The translations under genes and the position numbers were made by a program. The notes under the pieces were generated by a model. That model worked only from the letters and a program-made list of their open reading frames with translations. It was not told the origin of the DNA and did not search any database. From Sphingopyxis italica (GTDB lineage: Bacteria; Pseudomonadota; Alphaproteobacteria; Sphingomonadales; Sphingomonadaceae), in NCBI RefSeq assembly GCF_011926545.1, contig NZ_JAATIT010000001.1:405969-469968 (forward strand): DNA of 64,000 bases. The letters are read 5' to 3'. Shown here piece by piece: positions 17,902 through 27,340 of this stretch (positions are counted from its first letter, which is position 1; the number at the start of each line of letters is the position of its first letter).

Positions 17902-18324
17902 ATGTCCTTTCGGGAAAAGATTCACTGGGCGACGCTGGTGACGATGATTCTGGCCTTCGGCTGGTATTTCCTCGTTTATCCGTGGCGGATCGTCGGAAGC
18001 CCGGCGGGGGTGATGGCCTCCGCCGGCATGCTGGTGCCCGTGACTATCGCGATCATCGTGGCGATGACCGTGGCGACCGCTTTTCTGGCGATCCGCAGCC
18101 CGCGCGAGGCCGACGCGCGCGAGGATGAACGCGATCGCAGCTTCCATATGCGCGGCACGCACTTCGGCTATTATCCGCTCGTCGTCGGCATCTGGATCAA
18201 CATCCTCCTGATCTTCTGGGGGATCGGCCAAACCGCGCAGCTCAATTTGATGATCGCGACGCTCGTCGTCGCCGAGATCGTGCGGATCGGCACCCAGCTC
18301 TATCTTTATCGCCGGGGCCATTGA
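17902..18324 (+). CDS. small four-helix membrane protein, first of a paralogous pair
   Basis: 140 residues with four hydrophobic segments (about 8-27, 37-63, 90-112, 116-134). The charged loop between helices 2 and 3, EADAREDERDRSFHMRG, is echoed in the next gene as SERARADERDRAIRRRG, so the two are paralogues from duplication. Function is unknown. It is first in a three-gene cassette with a second membrane protein and an XRE regulator, and lies behind an inverted-repeat operator. Confidence 0.8.
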   Translation: MSFREKIHWATLVTMILAFGWYFLVYPWRIVGSPAGVMASAGMLVPVTIAIIVAMTVATAFLAIRSPREADAREDERDRSFHMRGTHFGYYPLVVGIWINILLIFWGIGQTAQLNLMIATLVVAEIVRIGTQLYLYRRGH

Positions 18325-18362
18325 CCATGGCCTATCTCATCGCCGATGCCGGAGACCACCAA

Positions 18363-18788
18363 ATGAATTTCCGTGAAAAGACCGCCTGGCTGAACGTCAT
18401 CGCCATGGTCGCCGCCTACAGCCTCTATTTCGGGCTTCTCCTCTTCGGGCATCCCGCCGGGCGCGAAGTGTTTCCGATGCTGTGGCTGTTCGGATCGATC
18501 GCCGTGGCGCATGCGCTCACCGTCATCGTCGGCACCGTCATCCTGTCGGCGCAGGCACCGAAGTCGGAGCGTGCGCGCGCCGACGAGCGCGACCGGGCGA
18601 TCCGTCGCCGCGGCGCGACAATGGCCTATTATGTCCTGCTGGTGGGGATGATGGTCGTCGGCGTCTACATGCCCTTCATCGAGAGCGGGGTGCCGCTCGC
18701 GAATGCCGGCCTGTTCGCGATCGTCGCCGCCGAGCTGGTGAACAGCGCCGTCGTGCTCGTCAGCTACCGGAGGGGCTGGCATGGCTAG
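18363..18788 (+). CDS. small four-helix membrane protein, second of a paralogous pair
   Basis: 141 residues. It begins MNFREKTAWLNVIAMVAAYS, matching MSFREKIHWATLVTMILAF of the preceding gene. It shares the DERDR loop and the ending SYRRGWHG (compare YLYRRGH). Four membrane segments are predicted. ATG 18363-18365 is used because it matches the paralogue's start; an upstream ATG in frame would add 14 residues. Its 3' end overlaps the XRE gene by 8 bp. Confidence 0.8.
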   Translation: MNFREKTAWLNVIAMVAAYSLYFGLLLFGHPAGREVFPMLWLFGSIAVAHALTVIVGTVILSAQAPKSERARADERDRAIRRRGATMAYYVLLVGMMVVGVYMPFIESGVPLANAGLFAIVAAELVNSAVVLVSYRRGWHG

Positions 18789-19002
18789 GCCGCCCTTCAC
18801 CAACGACATCCGCACCCTGCGCTTTCTGGCCGGCGAAATGACGCAGGGCGATCTCGGCGACCGCGTCGGCGTCACCCGTCAGACGATCGCGGCGATCGAG
18901 CAGGGCAAATATTCGCCGTCGCTCGAGGTCGCCTTCCGCATCGCGCACGTCTTCGGCAAGCCGCTCGAGACGGTCTTTCAGTGGGAGGGCAACGGAGATT
19001 GA
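18781..19002 (+). CDS. XRE-family HTH regulator (YozG/HipB-like size)
   Basis: 73 residues, almost all one Cro/C1 helix-turn-helix: IRTLRFLAGEMTQGDLGDRV, then VTRQTIAAIEQGKYSPSL, then a dimer-side tail FGKPLETVFQWEG. It overlaps the end of the second membrane gene by 8 bp, so it is translationally coupled. Small XRE proteins of this kind paired with DUF-type membrane proteins are common in bacteria. The paired partners suggest a membrane-sensing switch, but nothing in the sequence says what is sensed. Confidence 0.88.
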   Translation: MARPPFTNDIRTLRFLAGEMTQGDLGDRVGVTRQTIAAIEQGKYSPSLEVAFRIAHVFGKPLETVFQWEGNGD

Positions 19003-19060
19003 GACAGCGCGGCCGCGCGGCCCGGACCGGCGCCTCCCCCCGGTGGCGCCGGTCCGCGCT

Positions 19061-19990
19061 TCAGGCTTGGCTCAGCGCCGCGAGTTGCTCGTCGTTGAGG
19101 TCGAGATCGAGACTGTCCATCAGCTCGTCGAGCTGTTCGACCGTCGTCGCGCTGGCGATCGGCGCGGTGACGCCGGGCTGTGCAGCGACCCACGCGAGCG
19201 CGATTTGCGATAATGTGGCGCCGGTTTCGGCGGCAATGCCATCCATCACCGCAAGCACCGCCGGCCCCCTTCCTTCCAGATAGGGTTTGACCCGCGCGCC
19301 CCGCGGGCTCTTGCCGAGGTCGTCGGCACTTCGATATTTGCCCGACAGATACCCCGAGGCGAGGCTGAAATAGGTGACGACTCCCAGCCCCTCGGCGATG
19401 CACAGCTCCTGCAACGCGCCTTCATATTGGTCGCGGTCGAGCAGGTTGAGTTCGGGCTGCATCGCGGTGAAACGCGGCAGGCCCTTTTCGTCCGCCACCC
19501 GCAGCGCCTCGGCCAGCCGTTCGGCCGAATAGTTGGACGCGCCGATCGCGCGCACGATGCCTGCATCGACGAGTTCGGCCAAAGCGCCCAGCACTTCATC
19601 GAGCGGCACGTCGGGATCGTCCTTGTGGGCGAAATAAAGGTCGATGACGTCGGTGCCGAGCCGCTCGAGCGAACCTTGAGCCGCGTCGCGGATGCGGTCG
19701 GGCTTGAGGCCGCCGGGCATCATGCCGACTTTGGTCGCGATCAGAACCCGGTCGCGCGCGCCGCTTTCCTTCAGCCACGCGCCGATCATGCTTTCGGACT
19801 CGCCGCCCTTGTGCCCCGGAACCCACGCCGAATAGACGTCGGCGGTGTCGACCATCCCGCCGCCCAGCTCGACGAAGCGGTCGAGAACCGCGAAGCTCGC
19901 CTCACGATCCGCCGTCATGCCGAAGACGTTGCCGCCGAGGACGAAAGGCCGGATCGACAGGCCGCTTTGGCCCAGAGCATGTTCGGTCAT
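19061..19990 (-). CDS. aldo/keto reductase
   Basis: 309 residues. The catalytic tetrad of the family is visible: D and Y in VDTADVYSAW, K in IATKVGMM, H in LYFAHKDD. NADPH-binding ending motifs are in PIASATTVEQLDEL. It reduces aldehydes or ketones; the substrate is unknown. It begins in a 4-bp overlap (ATGA) with the stop of the GDPD gene, last of a coupled three-gene run. Confidence 0.9.
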   Translation of the reverse strand: MTEHALGQSGLSIRPFVLGGNVFGMTADREASFAVLDRFVELGGGMVDTADVYSAWVPGHKGGESESMIGAWLKESGARDRVLIATKVGMMPGGLKPDRIRDAAQGSLERLGTDVIDLYFAHKDDPDVPLDEVLGALAELVDAGIVRAIGASNYSAERLAEALRVADEKGLPRFTAMQPELNLLDRDQYEGALQELCIAEGLGVVTYFSLASGYLSGKYRSADDLGKSPRGARVKPYLEGRGPAVLAVMDGIAAETGATLSQIALAWVAAQPGVTAPIASATTVEQLDELMDSLDLDLNDEQLAALSQA

Positions 19991-21075
19991 TTCGAAGCTC
20001 CTTTTGCAACCGCGACGACCGCCTCGCGCGGGTTGTCGCTGAACAGGCCGTCGACGCCGGCGGCAATATAGGCCTCGATCTCGCCCGCCAAATCGCCATG
20101 GCCCGCAGGATTGATACTGCCCTTCTCGCCGAGCGGGAGGAAGTAATTTTCGCGGCGAAACGTCCAGGGATGCACTTTGAGCCCGGCGGCGTGGGCGTCG
20201 CGCACCAGCGCGGTGGGCTTGCCGAGCCGGCCGAGCGTTCCCCGCGGGATCACCATCGCCTTGTTCGGACCGATGCCGTCGGCATAGCCGGCGATCATCT
20301 TGAGCCCCGCGGGCGACGCCATGGCGGCATAGCTGGTGCCGGGCCGGTCGGCGGGCCCGCCGCCCGCGTCCATCAACTGGATCAGCGGCAGGTCGCTCTT
20401 GGCGCGCAGGTCGATCAGATTGCCGACCTCGAAGCTCTGGATGAACACCGGCGCGCTGCGGCCGCGATAGCCGAAGCGGCCCAGCAGCGCCAGCAAAGGC
20501 GCCTCGTGCGGCAGGCCGATCGATACGAAATAGCCCGGATGCTTGGTTTCGGGATAGACGCCGACGGGCTTTTCGCCCGCCCCTTTGCGGCCCTTGTTCA
20601 CTTCGGCGAGCAGCGTCAAAATCTCCTCGAAGGTCGGGATTTCGAACCGCCCGTCATAGTCGGTACTGCGCAGCCGCGGCAGCCGTTCGCGCGCGCGCAG
20701 CGTCTTCAATTCGGCGAGGGTGAAATCCTCGGTGAACCAGCCCTCGACCTCCTGTCCGTCAATCGTCTTCTCCGTCTTGCGGCCCGCGAACTCGGGATGA
20801 TCGGCGACGTCGGTGGTCTCCGAAATCTCATTCTCGTGCCGCGCGACGAGCACGCCGTCCTTGGTCAGCACGAGGTCGGGCTCGATGAAGTCGGCGCCCT
20901 GCTCGATCGCGAGCCGGTAGCTCGCCAGCGTATGTTCGGGCCGCTCGCCCGATGCGCCGCGATGCGCGATCACGATCGGCGGCCGCCCGTCGACGGTGGG
21001 CTGCGCGGTCACGTCGTCAGCCGTACAGCCAGCGGACAGCATCAGCGCCGCCGCCGCCAGAATCGACCGGATCAT
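19987..21075 (-). CDS. secreted glycerophosphodiester phosphodiesterase (GlpQ-type lipoprotein)
   Basis: 362 residues. A signal peptide ends in LSAGC, a lipobox, so it is probably lipid-anchored. The GDPD catalytic start IVIAHRGASGERPEHTLASY and the metal/acid block FIEPDLVLTKDGVLVARHE are present. It hydrolyses glycerophosphodiesters to glycerol-3-phosphate plus alcohol. It overlaps both neighbours by 4 bp (ATGA), suggesting one transcript with the ArsC-like and reductase genes. Confidence 0.9.
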   Translation of the reverse strand: MIRSILAAAALMLSAGCTADDVTAQPTVDGRPPIVIAHRGASGERPEHTLASYRLAIEQGADFIEPDLVLTKDGVLVARHENEISETTDVADHPEFAGRKTEKTIDGQEVEGWFTEDFTLAELKTLRARERLPRLRSTDYDGRFEIPTFEEILTLLAEVNKGRKGAGEKPVGVYPETKHPGYFVSIGLPHEAPLLALLGRFGYRGRSAPVFIQSFEVGNLIDLRAKSDLPLIQLMDAGGGPADRPGTSYAAMASPAGLKMIAGYADGIGPNKAMVIPRGTLGRLGKPTALVRDAHAAGLKVHPWTFRRENYFLPLGEKGSINPAGHGDLAGEIEAYIAAGVDGLFSDNPREAVVAVAKGASK

Positions 21076-21422
21076 GCCGCAAAACGCGCCTGCCAGTCCG
21101 CGGCCGAAAAGCCGACGCTGATAATATCGCCCGCTTCGACCACCGGGCGGCGGATCATCGCCGGCTGATCCAGCATCATCGCCTTTGCCGACGCCGCATC
21201 AAGCCCCTGCTTCTGCTCCTCGGGCAGCTTGCGAAAGGTCGTCCCCGCCTTGTTGAGCAGCTTTTCCCAGCCGAGCGCGTCGACCCAGCCCTGCAGCCGC
21301 GCGGCGTCGAGCCCGTCCTTGCGAACGTCGTGAAAGCGATAGGCGACACCCTGCTCGTCGAGCCAGCGCCGCGCCTTCTTCACCGTGTCGCAGTTCGAAA
21401 TGCCATAGAGAATCATCGCCAT
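21072..21422 (-). CDS. ArsC/Spx-family (YffB-like) thioredoxin-fold protein
   Basis: 116 residues. The family opening MILYGISNCDTVKKARRWLD with the single active Cys and the block LLNKAGTTFRKL match the YffB branch, ending with IRRPVV. YffB-type proteins are glutathione-dependent reductase-like; their substrate is not defined. Two ATGs, at 21422 and 21416, are equally plausible. It precedes the GDPD gene with a 4-bp overlap. Confidence 0.88.
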   Translation of the reverse strand: MAMILYGISNCDTVKKARRWLDEQGVAYRFHDVRKDGLDAARLQGWVDALGWEKLLNKAGTTFRKLPEEQKQGLDAASAKAMMLDQPAMIRRPVVEAGDIISVGFSAADWQARFAA

Positions 21423-21477
21423 AGATCGAAGCCTAGCAGGCACGGCTTACAGATTCGAGGCCGCGCAGCAGCCGCGC

Positions 21478-22161
21478 TCAAGAAATCGGCGGCGGGTCCG
21501 CGATGCGCGTGTTGGCACTGGCCAGCTTGCCGCGCAGCGCGCGCGCGAAGCCCTCGTGAAGCGCGCCCGCGATCGCCGGATTGGCGGCGAGATAGGCGCG
21601 CAGCGCCGCCGCCGGGACGAACCACAGCCGCGCATTGCTGCCCAGCACGACCGTTCCCGTCGCATGGGCACCGTCGAGCGCGGTCGCTTCGCCGATCAGC
21701 GCGCCGCCCGATAATTTTCCGACCTCGATGCCGTCGCGCAGCACCGCCGCCTGTCCCTCGGCAAGATAGAAAAGGCTCGGTGCCGCCTGATTCTCGCGAA
21801 TGAGTATTTCGCCGCGCTTCGCCGAAATCCAGTGCCCCTGATCGATCAGGTCGCGCGCCGCCACCGCTCCCAGCCCGGCGAAGTGCTCGCGGCGCAGCGC
21901 CTCTTCCTCGGCCGAAAACCGTATCTTCGTCCCGCGCAGCCACAGGCGCGCCAATATGCCGATATTGACCGCCAGAATCGCGAGCACGAGCAGGCTATAA
22001 ATGAGGTCGGATCCACGAAAGAGCGTCAGCGGCAGCGCGACGAGCGCCGCGGCGGCAAGGCCGATGCGCGCATAGTCGATGCGCACGACGAAGCTCGTCG
22101 CCAAAAGGAGCAACAGCGCCCCATAGAGGAACCAGGCGGAATCGAAATTCGTCACAGCCAA
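21478..22161 (-). CDS. membrane protein with cyclic-nucleotide-binding domain
   Basis: 227 residues. Three closely spaced membrane helices (about 9-25, 31-46, 52-75) are followed by a cNMP-binding beta-roll (about 95-205, with RGEILIRENQAAPSLFYLAEGQAAVL and GALIGEATALDGAHATGTVV). The architecture recalls Popeye-domain proteins. No effector domain follows, so it may gate or anchor another partner. The start is TTG 22161 or GTG 22155; neither has a strong ribosome-binding site. Confidence 0.8.
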   Translation of the reverse strand: MAVTNFDSAWFLYGALLLLLATSFVVRIDYARIGLAAAALVALPLTLFRGSDLIYSLLVLAILAVNIGILARLWLRGTKIRFSAEEEALRREHFAGLGAVAARDLIDQGHWISAKRGEILIRENQAAPSLFYLAEGQAAVLRDGIEVGKLSGGALIGEATALDGAHATGTVVLGSNARLWFVPAAALRAYLAANPAIAGALHEGFARALRGKLASANTRIADPPPIS

Positions 22162-22423
22162 TCGCTCGCATCCCGACCCGCCCCGCTCGTTGGGGCCTCG
22201 GTCACTGGGTGGTTGACGTTACCGATAGCCAAAAACCTTGAAAACGCGCGCCCATCGCCGCTCCAAGGTTCGCAATAAACTATCAGTTCCTGGCCCTGAA
22301 GAAAAGCATAGGTGCGCAAATGTCACGATAATGCTAATTTTCGGGATCGCTCGTGCCGGAAACATTGCTTCGGGCGGGCATCCGCGCCATGGGGCGCAGG
22401 ATTCGAACCGAGAAGACAGGCAG
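22162..22423. promoter_or_regulatory. leader region of the DAHP synthase gene
   Basis: 262 bp between divergent genes. It must hold the DAHP synthase promoter. AT-richer sequence at 22318-22345 includes ATAATG and TAATTTTC words usable as a -10. No leader peptide or terminator/antiterminator pair was recognised. Confidence 0.35.
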
Positions 22424-23797
22424 ATGACGAAAAATTGGCAACCGCATAGCTGGCGTTCGCACGAGGCCCGCCAGCTGCCCACCTACCGCGACGCGGCCGC
22501 GCTCGCGGCCGCCGAACGCGAACTCAGCAATTATCCGCCGCTCGTCTTCGCGGGTGAAGCGCGCGAGCTGACGAGCGAACTCGGCCGCGTGGCGGAGGGC
22601 AAGGCCTTCCTGCTCCAGGGTGGCGACTGCGCCGAAAGCTTTGCCGAATTCCATCCGAACAATATCCGCGACACCTTCCGCGTCCTGCTTCAGATGGCCG
22701 TGGTGCTGACTTTCGCGTCGAAGATGCCCGTGGTGAAGCTCGGCCGCATGGCGGGCCAGTTCGCCAAGCCACGCTCGGCCGACCTGGAAGACGTCGATGG
22801 CGTGTCGCTGCCGAGCTATCGCGGCGACATCATCAACGACATCGCGTTCGAGGAAGCGGGCCGCGAGCCCGACCCGCAGCGCATGGTCAAGGCGTATAAC
22901 CAGTCGGCGGCGACGCTCAACCTGCTGCGTGCCTTCGCGAACGGCGGCTATGCGAATCTGCAACAGGTCAACGCCTGGACGCATGATTTCATGGACCGCA
23001 GCCCGTGGGCCAAGAAATATCAGGAAACCGCCGCGCGGATCTCCGAAGCGCTCGCCTTCATGGAAGCGTGCGGCGTCACCCCGGAAACCGTCCCGCAGAT
23101 CAAGGGCACGAGCTTCTACACCAGTCACGAGGCGCTGCTGCTCCCCTATGAGCAGGCGCTCACCCGTCAGGACAGCCTGACCGGCGGCTGGTACGACACC
23201 TCGGGCCATTTCCTGTGGGTCGGCGATCGCACCCGCTTCGAAGGCTCGGCGCATATCGAATATCTCCGCGGCATCGGCAATCCGGTCGGGATGAAGTGCG
23301 GCCCCAGCCTCGAGCCCGACGCGCTGCTGCGCCTGCTCGACACGCTCAACCCGAACCATGTCGCGGGCCGCATGACGCTGATCACGCGCTATGGCCACGA
23401 CAAGATCGAGGCGCATCTGCCTAGGCTGGTGCGTGCGGTGAAGGAATCGGGCCATCCGGTCGTCTGGTCGTGCGATCCGATGCACGGCAATGTCATCAAG
23501 ACGCCCAACGGCTACAAGACGCGTCCGTTCGATCGCATCCTCGCCGAAGTGCGCGGCTTCTTCGCCGTCCACCGCGCCGAGGGCACGCATGGCGGCGGCA
23601 TCCATATCGAAATGACCGGCCAGAATGTCACCGAATGCACCGGCGGCGCGATGGACGTGACCCAGATGGACCTCGCCGACCGCTATCACACGCACTGCGA
23701 TCCGCGTCTGAACGCGGGGCAATCGCTGGAACTGGCGTTTCTGCTCGCCGAGATGCTCAATCAGGAAATGGCGGATCGGGCGAAGCAGGCGGCTTGA
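22424..23797 (+). CDS. class II 3-deoxy-7-phosphoheptulonate (DAHP) synthase
   Basis: 457 residues, the plant/actinobacterial class II type. It catalyses the first shikimate step (PEP plus erythrose-4-phosphate). Family blocks are [67 protein letters not shown] and [15 protein letters not shown] 22424-22426 matches the family start [18 protein letters not shown]. Downstream lies an 80-bp inverted repeat. Confidence 0.95.
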   Translation: MTKNWQPHSWRSHEARQLPTYRDAAALAAAERELSNYPPLVFAGEARELTSELGRVAEGKAFLLQGGDCAESFAEFHPNNIRDTFRVLLQMAVVLTFASKMPVVKLGRMAGQFAKPRSADLEDVDGVSLPSYRGDIINDIAFEEAGREPDPQRMVKAYNQSAATLNLLRAFANGGYANLQQVNAWTHDFMDRSPWAKKYQETAARISEALAFMEACGVTPETVPQIKGTSFYTSHEALLLPYEQALTRQDSLTGGWYDTSGHFLWVGDRTRFEGSAHIEYLRGIGNPVGMKCGPSLEPDALLRLLDTLNPNHVAGRMTLITRYGHDKIEAHLPRLVRAVKESGHPVVWSCDPMHGNVIKTPNGYKTRPFDRILAEVRGFFAVHRAEGTHGGGIHIEMTGQNVTECTGGAMDVTQMDLADRYHTHCDPRLNAGQSLELAFLLAEMLNQEMADRAKQAA

Positions 23798-23814
23798 CTA
23801 GCTAAAGGATCGTG

Positions 23815-23893
23815 GTCCCCGCGAAGGCGGGGACCCATCACATGCCGCTGAAATCCGAAACCACCGGAGATGGGTTCCCGCCTTCGCGGGAAC
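23815..23893. repeat. intergenic inverted repeat between DAHP synthase and M28 genes
   Basis: Left arm GTCCCCGCGAAGGCGGGGAC plus CCATC (23815-23839) pairs with right arm GATGGGTTCCCGCCTTCGCG plus GGAAC (23869-23893), with small mismatches. It sits between converging stops, so it can serve both strands as a terminator. The CGCGAAGGCGGG core recurs at 28978-29039. Confidence 0.7.
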
Positions 23894-23905
23894 ACACGTT
23901 CCTTT

Positions 23906-25417
23906 TTATTCGGGTTCGCCCTTCCACCGCTTCGTATCGGCAAACGCCCGCCCCAGCGCGACATGCAGGTCGGCATCCTCCGCCGCGCCGCCAAGCGGGA
24001 TATTGTCGGAGAAATTGTCCGCCGGGCGATGATAATCGCTGCCGAGGAAGGCTTCGAGCAGCTTCATATCCGAGAAGCTGCCGCCGACCATCAGCGAGGT
24101 GACGCCCTTCGCCCCCAGCGCCCAGCCGTCCTGCCGCTGGATGAAGGCATCGGCCTCGCCATCCTCGTCGAGCGTGCGGCCGAGCTTGGTCGCCACGTCA
24201 CGCACCACCGCGTCATAGGCGGGCTTGCCGCGCCCGATCGTCGCGACCGGCGTGCCGCGCGGCGAAATCGCGATTGTGTCGACATTGAGCGCGACGGTGA
24301 TGTCGGACAGCGGCACGACCGGATGATCGGCGAAATAACGCGCGCCGAGCAGGCCCTTTTCCTCCGCCGTCGTCGCCATGAAATAAATGTCGCGATCGGG
24401 CCGTGCCCCCTTGCCCAGCCGCTTCGCGACCTCGATCAGCACCGCGATCCCGCTCGCATTGTCGACCGCGCCGTTGCAGATGCGGTCGGTCTCGCCCTCG
24501 GGCGCGCAGATGCCGAGATGGTCCCAATGGCCGAGGAAGAGCACCGCCTTGCCGTCGGGCTTGGCACCCGGCAGCTTGCCGATGATATTGTGGCTGGCAA
24601 AGGGGCGGACGGACGACCCTGCGGTGAAGTCCGCGGTCACCGGCAGCGCGGCACCCTTATAGTCGGGCGATTTGGCGGCCTCGCGCAGCGCGGCGCCATC
24701 CTGTCCCGCCGCCTTGAGCAGCGCATCGCCGGCTTCGGGCGAGAGGAAGCCGCTGACCGGCGCGCCCGACTTTGCGCTGGCGAGGCGCACATATTTGCCG
24801 CCGAGGCTTTCGCGCAGCGCCGGCCACGGCACCGCACCGTTGGAAATCACCAGCACCGCCGACGCACCCGCATCGGCGAGCATCTGCCGCCGCTCGCGAT
24901 AGCGCGGCAGCTTGTCGCCGAAGGGTGCATTGTCGAACAACATGATGGCAAGCTTGCCCCTGACGTCGGCATTGACCTTGCCGGCGCCGTCGATGCCATA
25001 GCCGACAAAGAGCGCGGGCACGTCGGCGAGCGCGACCGACGCATCGCGTCCGGTCACGATGATGCCCTCGTCACCGCCCAGCGCGAGATCGCGGCCCGCT
25101 GCCCGGAACTTCGCGGTGCCGCCGGTCGCCTGCGTCTCGACGAAAGGCACCGGCTGAAGCCACGGCGTCATGCTCTCCGGCACGGGTTCGAGCCCGGCCT
25201 TCGCCCATTCGCCGACGACATAGGCGATCGTGCGGTCCTCACCATCAGTGCCCGGAGCGCGTCCTTCGAACGCGTCGTCCGCCAGTATCTTGATATGCGC
25301 GGCCAGCTCGGCCTCGGTGACCGGGGCATCGCCCTTGGCGGGCGCGGCCGCGACGGCGGGGGCGAAGGAAAGCAGGGCGACAGCCGCGATCGCGGCGCGG
25401 AAGGAGGCGGTTCTCAT
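23906..25417 (-). CDS. secreted M28-family zinc aminopeptidase
   Basis: 503 residues with a Sec signal peptide (MRTASFRAAIAAVALLSFAP, then AVAAA). Zinc ligands of the M28 family are visible: H/D in LGHWDHLG, D in GAVDNASGIA, E-E in TTAEEKGLLG, D in LNVDTI and the final H in DYHRPADN. A PA-like insert (about 125-230) precedes the catalytic half, as in Sgs1/BSAP-like peptidases. The role is likely peptide scavenging in the periplasm. Confidence 0.92.
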   Translation of the reverse strand: MRTASFRAAIAAVALLSFAPAVAAAPAKGDAPVTEAELAAHIKILADDAFEGRAPGTDGEDRTIAYVVGEWAKAGLEPVPESMTPWLQPVPFVETQATGGTAKFRAAGRDLALGGDEGIIVTGRDASVALADVPALFVGYGIDGAGKVNADVRGKLAIMLFDNAPFGDKLPRYRERRQMLADAGASAVLVISNGAVPWPALRESLGGKYVRLASAKSGAPVSGFLSPEAGDALLKAAGQDGAALREAAKSPDYKGAALPVTADFTAGSSVRPFASHNIIGKLPGAKPDGKAVLFLGHWDHLGICAPEGETDRICNGAVDNASGIAVLIEVAKRLGKGARPDRDIYFMATTAEEKGLLGARYFADHPVVPLSDITVALNVDTIAISPRGTPVATIGRGKPAYDAVVRDVATKLGRTLDEDGEADAFIQRQDGWALGAKGVTSLMVGGSFSDMKLLEAFLGSDYHRPADNFSDNIPLGGAAEDADLHVALGRAFADTKRWKGEPE

Positions 25418-25483
25418 GGACGCGCCGCATGGCATGTCCGCGACATCCCGGCAAGGCGGTTCGTCGAACGACGAACGGCGGGT

Positions 25484-25505
25484 CCCCTCCCGCAAGCGGG
25501 AGGGG
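25484..25505. repeat. 10-bp-stem hairpin, CCCCTCCCGC type
   Basis: CCCCTCCCGC-AA-GCGGGAGGGG, just beyond the CitE-like stop. The same stem with a TT loop is at 38679-38700. A second perfect hairpin TTCGTCG-AA-CGACGAA lies at 25461-25476. There is no T tract, so a simple intrinsic terminator is not shown. Confidence 0.6.
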
Positions 25506-25509
25506 AGAT

Positions 25510-26346
25510 TCAAGCGCGCCCCGCCCGCTCGAGCAAAGCCCGCGCCGCCGCGACGTGCATATCCTCGATCATCCGCCCTTCGTGCCGCTGCGCGCCGCCG
25601 GTTGCCGCGGCGACGAGCGCCTCGGCCGCCGCGATCTCGCGCGCCGATGGCGCGAAGGCGGTATTGCACGGACCCACCTGCGACGGGTGAATCAGCGTCT
25701 TGCCGTCGAAGCCGAGCCGCCGCCCTTCGGCGGCTTCATTCGCGAAACCCGCACCGTCGTCGATCGTATTGTAAACGCCGTCGAAGCACCACACCCCGCC
25801 CGCGCGCGCCGCGAGTATGATCGCCTGGATCGCATGGCTCATCGCGCCGCGGTCCATGCCGTCGGGCAGCTTCAACTCGTGCGCCAAGTCATTGAGCCCG
25901 GCGATCAGCCCCGCCACCGCCGTGTCGGCGGCGATCTCACGCGCCGCATAAATAGCCGCCGGCGTCTCGATCATCGCGAGGACCGGCAGGCCAAGGCCGC
26001 GCAGCGGGTCGAGATCGGACGGCGCATCGACCTTCGGCAGCACCACGGCGTCGAGCGTCAGGCCGGCAATCGCCGCGACATCGTCCGCCTGCTCGGCGCT
26101 GCCCGTCGCATTCACCCGCACCGCGACGCGCTTGCCGGGAAAGCCCGCAGTCACCGCCGCGCGCATCGCCGCGCGCATCGCCGCGCGCGCCTCCGTCTTG
26201 CGGTCGGCTGGCACGGCATCTTCCAGGTCGATGATCAGCATGTCGGCGGCAAGCCCGCCCGCCTTTTCGAGCGCACGCGCGTTCGATCCGGGAACATACA
26301 GCAGCGAGCGCGGCGCATAGCCGGCTGGATAGTCACTTGGGGTCAT
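25510..26346 (-). CDS. CitE-like HpcH/HpaI aldolase / CoA ester lyase
   Basis: 278 residues. The family signature RSLLYVPGSNARALEKAG, then MLIIDLEDAVPADRK (metal/CoA site), VRVNATG, LPKVD and MIETPAAI are all present; C-terminal FDGKTLIHPSQV is typical. Substrate might be citramalyl- or malyl-CoA type; stand-alone copies like this are usually not citrate lyase. ATG 26344-26346 gives the family N-terminus. It contains a short GCGCATCGCC triplication (MRAAMRAA). Confidence 0.88.
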   Translation of the reverse strand: MTPSDYPAGYAPRSLLYVPGSNARALEKAGGLAADMLIIDLEDAVPADRKTEARAAMRAAMRAAVTAGFPGKRVAVRVNATGSAEQADDVAAIAGLTLDAVVLPKVDAPSDLDPLRGLGLPVLAMIETPAAIYAAREIAADTAVAGLIAGLNDLAHELKLPDGMDRGAMSHAIQAIILAARAGGVWCFDGVYNTIDDGAGFANEAAEGRRLGFDGKTLIHPSQVGPCNTAFAPSAREIAAAEALVAAATGGAQRHEGRMIEDMHVAAARALLERAGRA

Positions 26347-26427
26347 GCGCTTTTCTGTGGCGCAACCCCGCCGTTGCCGCAATAAGGAAGCGGGTTTGCA
26401 AAGATGCAATTGCAGAGGGGATGATCG

Positions 26428-27339
26428 ATGGAATTCGCACTCGCACTGGTGGTTCTGGCGCTGGTGTTCCTGATCTGGGCGCTGACGCCCGTGCGGCAGG
26501 GCTTTGCCTATACGATCGAACGCTTCGGCCGCTACACGCACACCGCGCAGCCCGGGCTCAACTTCATCATGCCGATCTTCGACCGCGTCGGTCGCAAGGT
26601 GAACATGATGGAACAGGTGCTCGACATCCCGGGGCAGGAAATCATCACCAAGGACAATGCGATGGTCGCGGTCGACGGCGTCGTCTTTTTCCAGGTGCTC
26701 GACGCCGCGAAAGCCGCCTATGAGGTCAGCGATCTCTATCTCGCGATTATGAACCTGACGACCACCAACCTGCGCACCGTGATGGGGTCGATGGACCTCG
26801 ACGAAACGCTGTCGAAACGCGACGAGATCAACACGCGGCTGCTCCACGTCGTCGACGATGCGACGACGCCATGGGGGGTCAAGATCACCCGCGTCGAGAT
26901 CAAGGACATCCGTCCGCCCGCCGATATTTCGAACGCGATGGCGCGCCAGATGAAGGCCGAGCGCGAGAAGCGCGCCAACATCCTCGAAGCCGAAGGCATG
27001 CGCGCCTCCGAAATCCTGCGCGCCGAGGGCGAGAAGCAGGGCCAGATCCTGCAGGCCGAGGGCCGCCGCGAGGCCGCGTTCCGCGACGCCGAAGCCCGCG
27101 AACGCGAAGCCGAGGCCGAAGCCAAGGCGACGCAGATGGTGTCGGACGCGATCGCGAGCGGCAACGCGCAGGCGATCAATTACTTCATCGCGCAAAAATA
27201 TGTCGAAGCGGTCAGCCAGTTCGCGACCAGCCCGAACGCGAAGACGATCCTCTTCCCGGTCGAGGCGACGCAGTTGATCGGCACGCTGGGCGGCATCGGC
27301 GAACTCGCCAGGGACGCGCTCGAACGCAAGGGAGCCTGA
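26428..27339 (+). CDS. qmcA: SPFH/band 7 membrane protein (QmcA/paraslipin)
   Basis: 303 residues. An N-terminal membrane helix (about 3-18) is followed by a band 7 domain ([20 protein letters not shown], ...[19 protein letters not shown], ...[20 protein letters not shown]). A long Ala/Glu/Arg coiled coil follows (about 170-240). Paraslipins form large membrane-bound cages and typically pair with NfeD, as here (1-bp gap to the next gene). Confidence 0.93.
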   Translation: MEFALALVVLALVFLIWALTPVRQGFAYTIERFGRYTHTAQPGLNFIMPIFDRVGRKVNMMEQVLDIPGQEIITKDNAMVAVDGVVFFQVLDAAKAAYEVSDLYLAIMNLTTTNLRTVMGSMDLDETLSKRDEINTRLLHVVDDATTPWGVKITRVEIKDIRPPADISNAMARQMKAEREKRANILEAEGMRASEILRAEGEKQGQILQAEGRREAAFRDAEAREREAEAEAKATQMVSDAIASGNAQAINYFIAQKYVEAVSQFATSPNAKTILFPVEATQLIGTLGGIGELARDALERKGA

Positions 27340-27340
27340 C

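Noticed and set aside
26155-26195. Short tandem GCGCATCGCC repeat
   Set aside because: In-frame low-complexity coding repeat (MRAAMRAA) in the CitE-like gene, not a separate element.
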